This document shows, piece by piece, positions 1 through 10,576 of a stretch of DNA of 64,000 nt. A model generated the notes under the pieces. That model was not told the origin of the DNA. It did no database searches and worked only from the letters and a program-made list of their open reading frames with translations. The stretch is from Toxonevra muliebris (lineage: Eukaryota > Arthropoda > Insecta > Diptera > Pallopteridae), in contig OY829329.1 of NCBI GenBank assembly GCA_963691655.1, forward strand, positions 8,756,708 to 8,820,707, written 5' to 3'. Made by a program: the position numbers and the translations under genes. Numbering within the stretch: position 1 is the stretch's first letter; every line of letters begins with the position of its first letter.

Positions 1-2436
1 AATACGGCGAATACCCTTGGCTATAGCTTCTTCACTGCTAATAACGAAATCTACGATATGACCTGAGCGACGCAAATGAGTGCCACCACAAAACTCAACG
101 GAAGTCTTCTCGCCCGCTTCATCATTAGGATGTTGTTCCAACTGTTCGACAGGCACACCGAATGAAATTACACGCACAGGATCCGGATAGACTTCGTCAA
201 AAACTGATCGCAAGCCACGAATGCTCTTAGCAACAGAAAGTGATGATTCCTTTGCAAAAATAGGCACATTCTTATACACCAAATCACGTGTTAATTGTTC
301 CGTTTTGGCTACCTGCTCAATAGTCATAGCAGACTTACTATTGAAATCGAATCTCAGCTTCTCTGGCACAACTAGCGATCCCTTTTGATCGGTATCCTTG
401 CCGAGCACTTGCAATAGACAATGATTCAAAGCATGTGTGGCGGAATGATTTTTCATAGTGAGCGAACGGCGCACCACATCGATATGTAAATTTAATTCAT
501 CGCCTATAGCAAGTGTTCCTTCAACAACACCAATATGCAATATATATCCTCCGCGATTGTAGACACGGTCTACAAGAAATTCATTCGCTTCATCGGCCAC
601 TTTGACAAGCACACCTTGATCGTAAATTTGACCACCACTTTCCGCATAAAAATTTGTCTTATCCAAAACTATGCCAGCCTTTTGCCCAGCACTGATTGTT
701 TCCACAAATTTGTTTTCATAACGCAAAGCGACTATTTTACCAGTGCAAGCAGCAAAGCGATATTCAGCTTCACGTTCATCCGAAACAGCTTCGTATTTAT
801 ACTTGAAACTATCATCGGTAGTGGTAATGCCTTTATCTTGCAATTCTGAGATAGCATGCACATCGAGATTGATTTCATCGATCTTGCTAGCACCTTTCCC
901 TTGTGAGAGTATGTATGAGTTCTGTTTTGCTTGCTCATACTCATCCATATTGATTTCGAGACTTTTCTCTTCGGCCATCAATTGCGTCAAGTCAACCGGG
1001 AAACCATATGTGTCATAGAGACGCCACGCAACATCACCAGGTATAATTTTTTGATTACCCAACTTGGCAATAGTGCGATTTAAGAGATTGCGACCTCGCG
1101 ATAAGGTTTTCAAAAACTGTTGTTCTTCCTCGTTAATAATATCGATAATTTGCTGTGGATCTTTCTTAACCTCGGGGAAAGCATCACCTAGTAATTCGAC
1201 AACTGTATTAACCAAAGTGGCAAAAAATCCAGGTTTAGCATTGAGTTTTTCGGTGGCGTATCTAAAAGACAAGAAAGAAAAATCAGTTATGCTTACGCTA
1301 TATGTTGATAAGAAAATTAGTAATGAAAAGGTGTAATCTGTAATAAGTCATAGGTTAAATCATCATAACAATTACAATTTTAATTTCCAATACTGTGCAA
1401 TAGTAAGATGTAATTAAAAATAATGCATATTGTCCACTCACCTAACAGCACGACGTAAAATACGTCTGAGCACATAACCACGTCCGGTATTATCAGGGGT
1501 ACCACCATCGGCTAATGCAATGGTAATAGTTCTAGCATGATCGGCGAGAACGCGATATGCCATATCGATTCCGTCGACATCATCTGCACCCACACGTCCT
1601 TCATATGCTGGTGCTCCCGTTCCTGCTTGAATTGCTTCGAATAGTGGCACAAAGAGATCCGTATCATAATTGGAACGTTTATTTTGTATGACGGACACGA
1701 GACGCTCATAACCCATACCACAATCGATGTGTTTCTTAGGTAATGATTTCAAACTGCTATCCTGTTCGCGATTAAATTGTATGAACACAAGATTCCAAAT
1801 TTCCAATACATCTGGATCGTCCATATTAACCAATTCTGGGACACTTCGTCCACCAATGCGATCAAAATGCAGCTCAGAACATGGTCCACATGGACCAGTT
1901 TCTCCCATTTCCCAGAAATTATCCTTCATGCTGCCGGGCAAGATATGTTCTGGCCGCAAGCCCAAGTCGAGCCACAGTTGTTTACATTCGAGATCAGGTT
2001 CCAAGCCGCTAGCTTCATCACCACCAAAATACGTTACATACAGGCGATCCTTAGGCAAATGTAAACATTCAGTTAGAAATTCCCATGCCCAAGTGCAAAT
2101 TTCCTTTTTAAAGTAGTCACCAAATGACCAGTTGCCCAACATCTCAAAGAACGTGTGATGATAAACATCTTTGCCCACATCATCTAAATCGTTATGTTTG
2201 CCACCAGCACGTATGCATTTCTGGGTATTCACTACACGCACCCACTTGGACATCTCACTGTTGGGATCAGCGGTGCCCAAAAAAATTGGCTTGAATTGAT
2301 TCATGCCAGCGTTGGCGAAGAGCAGTGTTGGATCATCGAATGGTATTGTACTTGAGGAATGCACATAAAGGTGCTGCTTCTCTTTGAAGAAATTCAAGTA
2401 AGTATCACGTACCTCCTTGGCTGTAAGATACTTCAT
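1..2436 (-). CDS. AlaRS: Alanyl-tRNA synthetase, cytoplasmic (3' part cut by window edge)
   Basis: Charges tRNA-Ala with alanine in the cytosol and edits mischarged Ser/Gly. Coding exons on the minus strand are 2436-1442 and 1261-1 (continuing left); the 180 bp intron has GTGAGT and TTTTAG ends and the join is in frame (RRAVR/YATEKL). I start at the ATG at 2436 (MKYLTAKEV), which matches the family N-terminus; the open frame runs further up to 2568 only by chance. Visible parts: class II catalytic core with [11 protein letters not shown] near residues 40-50, the tRNA-recognition end of the core ([15 protein letters not shown], about 318-332), and the editing-domain zinc ligands HSATH (His604, His608) and CGGTH (Cys723, His727). 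About 752 residues of a roughly 960-residue protein are present; the C-terminal oligomerisation domain lies outside. A 5'UTR intron (2457-2687) is supported by a CTTTTCATTTTTCAG acceptor and an AAG/GTAAGT donor. Confidence 0.97.
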
Positions 2437-3201
2437 AATGGCGCTTTGCAAATAAACTGAAAAATGAAAAGAAACACATAAATAAATATCTTGATTTGTA
2501 ATGGATAGACAGTGATGACTGTGCCACGCAACAATTATACAGTGCGTTTGTGTGTAGCGAAAGTGCATTTACGTGACAAACATTTCTAATATAATTTTAG
2601 CTTGCATTACAATTTTTCAACAGTAAATTAAAAAAATTGGAACTATTTTTTTATAAAAGTCTTATGAAAACTACCTTCTAAACTTACCTTTTTATTCGGA
2701 AGAAAATATACAATCAATTTAAAATTTCGTCAGATAATTACGAAATTGACTCAGCTTACAACGATCCGACGACACGTTTTTTCTCCACGAAGTCCCTAAA
2801 TTGGGGGTGGAAGATTAAGTCGATAATATTTAATAAAGTTTAATCGAAAAGTTATTTCAGAGTTGCACAGATGGAAAATTAGTGCTAGTTATTGGACAAC
2901 TGGCAAAAAACTCTTAGTGCCTGGTTATATTGGTGCTCGGTGTTCGACGAACACAAAACATTTTCTTCCGTACTCGGTCAGGGTGGTTACATTCAGCTCG
3001 TTGTTGCTTTTTGCCAAAATATACTCGTTTGCTAAATACTATTTTGTATGTAATGACACTGTTTTGTAAAATAACTCATTGCCACCTTGAATACTCGTCG
3101 TGCTCGGTGTACAATACACCGAGTATATCGTGTTCGCTGTGAGAGTGAGCAAAGTTGTGTTTGGTGCAACAACAATTTCATGGTGTTCGCCGAGCATACT
3201 C

Positions 3202-3502
3202 CCAATATACAGTGTGGCCAACTTAACGCTTTTCCTGCTGATTTTAGTGCTTTTTGAAAATTAAAACGCGGGAAAAAGTGATTTAGCGCTCAGCACGTTT
3301 TTTCAATTTAACATATCTTTGAAAAATCGAAGATATTTTAAATCGAATCGTGTGCCTATATAAGTGAAAAAGTTGAGATATATTGAGTTTTCTCGCAATT
3401 TTATAAGGGAAAAAATTTAACGCTTTTTTTTAAGAAAATACGCGTTTTATTCTTCATTTTAACGGATTTTGAAAAACAAATGTTGGCCACACTGCCAATA
3501 TA
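3202..3502. mobile_element. hAT-like MITE with 8-bp target-site duplication
   Basis: A 285 bp element at 3210-3494 has perfect 13-bp terminal inverted repeats, CAGTGTGGCCAAC at 3210-3222 and its complement at 3482-3494. It is flanked by a perfect 8-bp direct repeat, CCAATATA, at 3202-3209 and 3495-3502. An 8-bp duplication with CAGTG ends is typical of hAT elements; P-type elements also make 8-bp duplications. No transposase frame is present, so it is non-autonomous. The perfect duplication suggests a fairly recent insertion. Confidence 0.88.
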
Positions 3503-3881
3503 ACCAAAGCCTTAGTGGTTGTTCACACAAGCGCAAGCATGGTTTTTGATTACTATTTTATTATGAATTTTATTTTGATTAACGAAAAGTATTATTGAAC
3601 ACGAATAGCAAAAGATGAAGAGGATACTTATCTAGTGGAATGGAAAGTATGTGTACCAAATAATTCTTAACAGATTTAGAAGAGAACTGCCATTAGTTGA
3701 ATCATTAATAATGTTACGTGCAACAGAAGACACCATCACACCCTATTACAGAGCGAAGATAACTAGGCTGCCTACGTATTTACGTAAGCAAATTGAATAA
3801 ATATTAAACATTATTATAGAAATTAATGTTTATTTCAATTCAGAACACAGGTATTGGAATAATATGGTAAAACTTTGGAAC

Positions 3882-3904
3882 TCATATATATATATATATA
3901 TATA
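3882..3904. repeat. (TA)n microsatellite
   Basis: About eleven TA units upstream of the 4041 gene. It creates a spurious frame (YIYIYI) on the minus strand. Confidence 0.9.
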
Positions 3905-3942
3905 CACAACCCTGAGTATAATACAAAAAAAGGATTAAAAAG

Positions 3943-3959
3943 TTATCGGTTACCGATAA
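3943..3959. promoter_or_regulatory. Palindrome TTATCGGTTACCGATAA upstream of the 4041 gene
   Basis: Eight-base arms TTATCGGT and ACCGATAA flank a single T, 82 bases before the ATG at 4041. A dyad this long next to a start suggests a dimeric transcription-factor site. It contains TATCG half-sites reminiscent of the DRE box TATCGATA but is not a perfect DRE. Function is inferred from position and symmetry only. Confidence 0.4.
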
Positions 3960-4040
3960 AAAAAACAAAAATGCAACTTCAAGCAATGCATTGCCGGCAT
4001 CAGCATTCAAAACAGTTAATTTTGCTTTACTGAATGTTAA

Positions 4041-4725
4041 ATGATGGCTTATTGCAGTGCTCCAAAAACAACGAAAACTAAGAATTTTGTAATTCCAAAA
4101 AGTGTTCTTCGAAATGTAGAAGTGCGTCCAAACTGTGGTGGAGTATATTCGCATTCAATGCGTCGATGTTGTTGCTGGCAGCATCATTTATCCCAGCCTC
4201 CAATAAAGCAACCTGAAAATTATTCTTGTACGGAAACAACGAAAGAGAAGAAAGATAGGTATAGCACTCCACAACTAAATTCTGTTATGCGCCAAGTAGA
4301 GCAAATGCAAACATTGGAAGAACTGTCTCCGCCGCTTTATAAAACTCTTGCTGATCTGACGCCGCGTTCAAAAGCTGCTATCGCTCCAAAGGTTATGGTT
4401 GTCCAAAACTATTAATTCATCAATTAGGTGACATTACTTTCTCTTTTTACAGATTAGTCAAAAACTTAACTTTAATGCATACCAAACTGTCTTTAAGAAA
4501 CTCACGCCAATTAATGTGAATGATTCAATACTTTTGCCCAATAAAACGGCATCGCTACGCAAAAAGTACACAAAGTGTGCAAATAAGATGCCTGTTCCAG
4601 AACTTTGTGATTTCCTGGATCCGCTGCCACCATTAATTCATGTCATTCCAGAACCTGAGATTACACAGGAATTTTCCGAGCATCATTTTGACGCTTTTGA
4701 CAGTTACTTACGCTTACTTGAATAA
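4041..4725 (+). CDS. Unrecognised 207-residue protein, two exons
   Basis: I do not recognise this family. Exons 4041-4391 and 4453-4725 are joined across a 61 bp intron (donor AAG/GTTATG, acceptor TTTTTACAG); the join is phase 0 and the frame stays open, giving 207 residues. An in-frame stop (4038-4040) sits directly before the ATG ATG start, so the start is firm to within one codon. There is no signal peptide or membrane segment. The N-terminal third is Cys-rich (RRCCCW near residue 41), the middle has a leucine-containing patch LYKTLADLTPR (near 100-110), and the C-terminal end is acidic and proline-rich (DFLDPLPPL near 170, then EPEITQEF). The charge pattern and the LADLTP patch loosely recall small cell-cycle regulators such as securins, but that is only a guess. 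It is convergent with DAD1, with about 100 bp between the stops. Confidence 0.72.
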
Positions 4726-4825
4726 CTCCTTGAAAATACTATTTTTTTTTTTGTAAAATTATTTTTTAATATATGGAATTTTGTAAGTTGAGTTTGTTTT
4801 TATTTCCATTTTTTATAATCTACAT

Positions 4826-5164
4826 TTAGCCAATAAAGTTCATTACTACTAGGTGGAGAATCACATGCGCAAAAATGAAATCTGCAAAGCCACGTTCAGG
4901 TGAAATTCCAGAAAATACTGCCTTATTCTGTGAATTAGCCTGCAGGCGCAAACAAACGCCCAAAATGAAGCAGCTCACTGTGCATATGAAGCCTGAGAGA
5001 AAAGAGTTGAAGGGGAAGGTGCCCACAAGACAGCAGTACACGAATTGAATGATGCCGGTTAACAGAATATACGAAAGATATGTGTCCACAATTTTGAGCT
5101 TCTTGGGCGTGTTGTTAACATAGTCAATGTAAAATTTCTCTACCACATTCTTAATTTCCGGCAT
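4826..5164 (-). CDS. Dad1: DAD1, oligosaccharyltransferase subunit
   Basis: Small ER-membrane subunit of the oligosaccharyltransferase complex that transfers the N-glycan to nascent proteins; its loss triggers apoptosis in animals. Single exon, 112 residues, the usual family length. The start is the ATG at 5164 ([12 protein letters not shown]), not the in-frame ATG ten codons upstream, because the family begins here. Diagnostic blocks are the [12 protein letters not shown] segment before the first membrane helix, [18 protein letters not shown], and the near-invariant C-terminal [18 protein letters not shown] ending VVMNFIG. Three hydrophobic segments are visible (about 29-49, 54-76 and 92-111). 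It converges on the 4041 gene, so the 3'UTRs probably abut or overlap. Confidence 0.97.
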   Translation of the reverse strand: MPEIKNVVEKFYIDYVNNTPKKLKIVDTYLSYILLTGIIQFVYCCLVGTFPFNSFLSGFICTVSCFILGVCLRLQANSQNKAVFSGISPERGFADFIFAHVILHLVVMNFIG

Positions 5165-5738
5165 TTTTCTCAAATAATTAAAACTTCGAAGCACGACACG
5201 TCAGATTGCTAGCTGGATTTAATAGGGATGTGTAAAATCCAATTACTTTCTGATTATTTATAATCGATTAGTTAATTTTCTGGTATACACTGAGAATAAA
5301 CATAATTGAGCTGTGGCATAACAATTGGTTTACGCTACTGGTATGTTTACGATATGAAGCTCTTTTATTTTTAAGAAAGCAAAGATAAGTTGCATAAATG
5401 TATTAAAGTGGTAAAATTGGCTTGAAATGTTTTAGTAAAGATTTACCAACAAAATAATTGACATTATTAATACATATTTAAAGGATTATGTACAAAAATT
5501 GGAATGTTACATACGAATGCTGGTTTACCATTCAATTCACTGAAAAATATGGTCAGTATTCGCTAAACACACCCTTAATTAATGCATCTAAAACAGTGTT
5601 TCATAGCTACACGTGCAGAATCGATTTTTATTTCGTGTACACGCCAGTTATTGTATGCATGAGAAAAATGAGAACAAGTTTAACCACGGGTGTCAATGAA
5701 ATGGCTAACCGTCATAACTTAGTTTGGAGGTGATTCTT

Positions 5739-5979
5739 CAATTCTGTGGTCACAAGCCATAACAACACAACTCGGATTTTGTTGAATTCGAGAAATTATC
5801 ATATCCGATTTCATATTGTGTCAAAATTTTGTGAATATCGGTTCAGTGGTTTACGAGATATTAAAGGAAAAATAGCGCAACTCAACTTGATTACTATTAA
5901 TATTTTAAATCTTTGAAGTCCTCTCTTGTAAAATTCAAAGAACACACTCATACTGTTTTGCCTTGTGACCACAGAATTG
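5739..5979. mobile_element. MITE-like element with 18-bp terminal inverted repeats
   Basis: CAATTCTGTGGTCACAAG at 5739-5756 is perfectly matched by its complement at 5962-5979, framing 241 bp with no coding frame. I could not find a clear target-site duplication, so the superfamily is undecided. Confidence 0.65.
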
Positions 5980-6500
5980 GTAAAATTTTATTCATCAATT
6001 TGAAAAAGTCACGGTAGGAGCGCAAATGCATCATCTTTACATTCAAACAAAATATATAGAATTGAAAACTTCAATTACTTCTCTTGATGAAGGTGTTAAT
6101 ATTGCTTTCATTAGAATTCCTTTTGAATAAAATAACAGAAGTACGATAAGTACAATAAAAACTGACAGCGGGAGAAGTCGTTTTGCCTATATGAAATTCC
6201 TAAAAAGAACAGAGCGTTAGCGTTATAGTGCCATACAATTTATTTTTTCTATGTATTGAAAAAAATACATTCTCTTTATCAATCAATCAAATCCCACTAA
6301 TTATGAATTTAATATATTATATCAATTATAAAATTTGAAAAACAACTGCAAGTGAAATCATTTGCTTCAATATATCTAAATTCCTACTTGCTAAAATGTT
6401 GAATAACGATTTTTAAGCATGTGCGAAATATATATGTACGGCGTTGCCAACTATACGTAATGAGAATTCAATTTTGAATAGCGACATACGTCATCGATAT

Positions 6501-6508
6501 TATCGATA
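6501..6508. promoter_or_regulatory. DRE box TATCGATA
   Basis: A perfect copy of the DREF-binding element TATCGATA, within a local run of ATCGAT words (6493-6509). DREF sites are common in core promoters of broadly expressed fly genes. The likely target is a 5'UTR exon of the transporter at 8437, 1.9 kb downstream; this assignment is inference. Confidence 0.5.
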
Positions 6509-8056
6509 TCTTCACTAAAGAGACTACAGTGTTTTTTGTTTTCTTTCATTCATTCGCTTAATATATTTCACTTTGCTTTGGTTGTGTTAAATGTTCGCAA
6601 GAAATTCGATATATAAAAAAAATTGCTTAGTTTGCTAAAAAACAAAAGATTGACAACTTGAGTAGTGACAATAAATATCATATTCATATTTTTTTAAATT
6701 CATCATAAAGCGAACATAAATTCTTTCTTCCATATCGACATAAGGCAAGCAAACAATTGTTTAGTCATCACCTCCAACCAACGTTGCTTGTCTCTATCTA
6801 CTAATGTGTTATTAGGTGTTTGTTCACAATCAAGTACACAATCTTCATTAATATACAAACCCTCATTTGTGTGCTACATTTGCCACATAGCTACGCTGAC
6901 CTTCGGAGGCTGGAAAAATAAATCGATGGAGGATTTAACGCCATTAACAAATCTTCAACAGGTTCGTTGAGTAAAATCAAAATAAAGACTAAATTTATAA
7001 ATACATCCAATATTTTTTCAATTACGATACTTACAAATTTAATTACAAACTAATAAATATTTTATTTCAGTTGTAGATAAAAAGTTTTAAGCGAATCAAT
7101 TCTTTTCTATCATTTGTGTGCATCCCAAAATTTGACAGGATTTTAATTATTTGATTTGTAAGTTTTCTTTTTTATGTTATATATTTAATTTATTTTTTTT
7201 ATATACAAAAATCCAAATATTTATTCCCATATGTTTGGTTTTTATTTTTGTTTTCACTGAATTTCATATTTACATTATAATTTTGTGATAAAAAACTTTA
7301 TATTGTTACACAACTTTTTTTCAAAATATTGGGAATTCTCCGAATAATAATTGTACCTATTTATAATTTTAAGAATATATGTAGTACTACGATCTGATAA
7401 CGATATTATTGTTTTTCATTGTTACGGCTTTAATAGTCAAAATGAGACATATGACGTCATTGTAGCCTTTATCAGTTTGTATTCAAAAACGTACAAAACT
7501 TCGAGTTTAACTGTTCTCATTAATAAATTTTTATTAATTTCTTTGTGAACATGGTAGACACAGTGACGATCGAATCATAATTTTCAATTATTTTCTTATG
7601 ATTTAATACTTATTTGCCAAAGTAATGAAAACAAAATCAAGTGTTAAAATTTGTAAGTACAACCCGAATTCACTCATAGGTGCTAAAAATATTTAATTGT
7701 AAATAAAATATATTCATTCATAACATTTAGTATGTACTAAATAAGTATGCATAGCGCATTAGATTGACGTATATAATTTAAGCATAGAAAGTCTAATGGG
7801 TCTAAGTAACATTGCATGTTATGGACCTTCTTGTGGAAAGCTGGCGTTAACTTTTGCAAGGACTTACTTTCTGATCAGACAAAAAGAAAAAAAAAAATAA
7901 CCGCCTAACTAGTTAACCTAGCCTAGCTAACTATAGCTACATAGAAACACCAAATAGATTTCCTTCCTTTGTACTTAAGTTTACTTATCTATAAAGAGAA
8001 CGTTGTTTTTTTCTATGATTCATGCCAACTAGCCAACACTTGTGCGGTAAATTTCC

Positions 8057-8082
8057 ATAATATAATATAATATAATATAATA
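8057..8082. repeat. (TAATA)n microsatellite
   Basis: About five pentanucleotide units in the non-coding stretch before transporter gene 1. Confidence 0.85.
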
Positions 8083-8436
8083 AGAGAAAAGGTCATCTTA
8101 TACAAACTATTAAAATACAGATATTAAAAAAAAAAACTTTCCATTGAACTGCCACACGATAATGCACATGCATCGCAATTTCATTTCATATTTATGGCTC
8201 TTATCTTGTTGGCGGCGATGCCGACTCTTTTTCTCTAGCTAATGAAATTACATGACGTAGTTCAATTGAATTGCTCCACATGGGCAAACAAACGAAGGAA
8301 ATTTTATTACAATCTGAAATATGCAATTAATTATATAAGGCAATTTTTTTCTTTTTTTAATAAAAAGGAACTCGTTTATGTAATATAACTTATATAACTT
8401 ACTGTTTAGAGTGAGCAGAAGAAGACAAAGAAAAAA

Positions 8437-10576
8437 ATGTCTGAACGTCAACCGCTATTGCTGCAAGCGGAAACAAATGAATCTGAAGGCTATTCTATAC
8501 CCCCACGTCCAGATATCCGGAATTCTCCCGATAATGGTTTGGTTAATGTACAGAGCGATGAGAGTATCGGTGGTAAATACGAGGATTTTATTAAATTTAA
8601 TTACATACTATAATATAATAATGTTTGAATTTGATATTACAGTTGAATCTAATGAAAGCCTTGACAAATCCAGCTATAATCCATCAATGCATCGCACCTT
8701 AGAGCATCCTACCTCTAATCTGGATACTATGATACATTTATTGAAAGGAAATATTGGTACTGGAATTTTGGCTATGCCTGATGCTTTTAAAAATGCTGGC
8801 TTATTTGTGGGTCTGTTTGGTACGCTTATGATGGGGGCTATTTGTACTCATTGCATGCATATGTTGGTCAGATGTTCACATGAGCTTTGCCGACGTCTGC
8901 AACAGCCGTCATTAAGTTTTCCTGAAGTGGCATATTGCTCATTTGAAACAGGTCCAATTGGCTTAAGACGCTATTCGGAATTGGCAAGGTAATCTGTTTA
9001 TAATAGCCTCACTCATAAATATGTATGATTCATAAGCATTCTTATTTTTCAGACGCATGATAACGACATTTCTATTCATTACACAAATCGGTTTCTGCTG
9101 TGTTTATTTTGTATTTGTTGCTTTCAATATTAAGGAGGTCGTCGATCACTATTTTCCACACAACTATATAAATGTGAAAATCTACTTGACTTTAATACTT
9201 ATGCCGATGATACCATTGAACTTGGTTCGAAATTTGAAATACTTGACGCCAGTGTCATTAGTAGCAGCTGTACTTACTGTAGTTGGTTTGACTTTATCGT
9301 TTTTTTACATTTTAAAAGATTTGCCAAGTACAGACACTGTTAAGCCGGCTGCTGCGTGGTCAACTTTACCACTTTATTTTGGCACTGCTATCTATGCTTT
9401 TGAAGGTATTGGAGTTATACTACCATTGGAGAATAATATGAAAAGACCAGAGGATTTTAGTGGCCTAACAGGAGTGCTTAACACTGGCATGACAATTGTA
9501 GCATGTCTTTATACTTCGGTTGGATTTTTCGGTTATTTAAAATATGGCGATAATGTTAAGGGCAGCATTACGTTGAATTTACCACCAGATCAATTGTAAG
9601 GAGATAACTTTACTCCTTTAGAATTACAATATTATTAAACGTTTTTTTTTTCGTTTCAGCCTTTCTCAGTTGGTTCGCATTGCTATGGCAGTTGCTATTT
9701 TTCTTTCCTACACATTACAGTTTTATGTACCCGTGAATATTGTGGAGCCTTTTGTACGTAGCCAATTTGACAACAATCGTGCTAAAGATTTGTCAGCAAC
9801 AATTTTGCGTATTGTTTTGGTCGTATTTACTTGTAAGTTACTTAAATTATTATTAATATTAATTAGGGATATTCATGGAACCTAGGAAAAGTAAAAATTT
9901 CAATATTCGACGGAAACTAAGTTCGGCCGCGTTCGAAAAAAGGAAATAAGCAAATGAACTCTATAATTGCTCTAATAAAAATGGAGCTTTAGGACTGTCA
10001 CACAATTCAACGAAGATATGTGAGAGTAATTTGTTGTTGTTATATTTCGCCGTAACTGCACATGCACATTTGAGCGAAAATGTTAGGAAATGTCAAAAAA
10101 AAAAACTCCACACACACACATTGAAATTCCGAATTTTATAATTGTAAATATAAGTATGTATGTAAGATAGCTGGACCTAAAGCCTATTGGTTGAAGACTG
10201 AAATGTAAGACAAGCTTTATTTTTAAATTTTGACGCTTGTGTGTGAAATATTTTATTACTTATTATTATTATACTTGTTGATATATTGTGTAGAAAAATT
10301 ATAATTTATCTTTATCTTTTAAATTACATAGTTCTCCTGGCTGTTTGTATACCAAATTTGGGACCGATTATATCATTGGTTGGTGCTGTAAGTAGTTCAG
10401 CTTTAGCATTAATCGCCCCACCTATAATGGAGATTATCACTTTCTGGCCAGTTGGTTTGGGCCGCTACAACTGGATTTTGTGGAAGGATATTGCAATATT
10501 AGTATTTGGTTTATGTGGCTTTGTATTTGGCACTTATGCTAGTTTAGCGCAAATACTTAATCCGAGTATTAATTAG
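8437..10576 (+). CDS. SLC36/PAT-family proton-coupled amino acid transporter, copy 1
   Basis: Multi-pass membrane protein of the PAT (SLC36) family, which carries small neutral amino acids with protons at plasma or lysosomal membranes. Exons 8437-8572, 8643-8988, 9053-9595, 9660-9832 and 10332-10576 join in frame to 480 residues, usual for the family. The start ATG at 8437 (MSERQPLLLQ) is chosen over the open frame from 8411 because it matches the paralogue (MCEYQPLLSQ) and reads into exon 2 by a G/GTAAAT donor. The first helix carries the family signature HLLKGNIGTGILAMP; roughly eleven hydrophobic segments follow. The last intron (499 bp) is swollen by a dispersed repeat compared with 129 bp in the paralogue. 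It resembles Drosophila CG13384-type transporters (from memory). Confidence 0.93.
9993..10180. repeat. Dispersed repeat copy A, in the last intron of transporter 1
   Basis: This stretch resembles 63109-63340 in the same orientation. Shared landmarks in the same order are GTCACACA, a GTGAGA-TAATTTGTTGTTGTT block, GAACGAAAATGT-like AGCGAAAATGTTAG, then TGTCAAAAAAA and CCACACA-ACATTG. It is non-coding and probably a degraded transposon copy. Confidence 0.6.

Larger units (their letters stand above)
2437..4040. other. Upstream region between AlaRS and the 4041 gene
   Basis: Non-coding. It holds the AlaRS 5'UTR (exon 2437-2456, intron 2457-2687, first exon from 2688 upward), a stretch around 2930-3200 rich in short palindromic words (arms CTCGGTGTA and TACACCGAG at 3103-3123), a MITE at 3210-3494 listed separately, and a TA dinucleotide run at about 3882-3904. 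The two flanking genes are divergent, so promoters for both should lie here. Confidence 0.6.
5195..8436. other. Intergenic and probable 5' region of transporter gene 1
   Basis: No convincing coding frame. It contains a 241 bp inverted-repeat element (5739-5979), a DRE box at 6501-6508, and a TAATA pentanucleotide repeat at about 8057-8082. The CDS-bearing exon of transporter 1 probably begins at 8410 after an acceptor (CTTACTGTTTAG), so a 5'UTR exon may lie near the DRE with a 5'UTR intron of more than 1 kb; the donor is not certain. The frame at 6788-6970 has no recognisable product. Confidence 0.5.

Noticed and set aside
2437..2568. N-terminal extension of AlaRS to an upstream ATG
   Set aside because: A strong 3' splice acceptor interrupts it and the family N-terminus begins at 2436.
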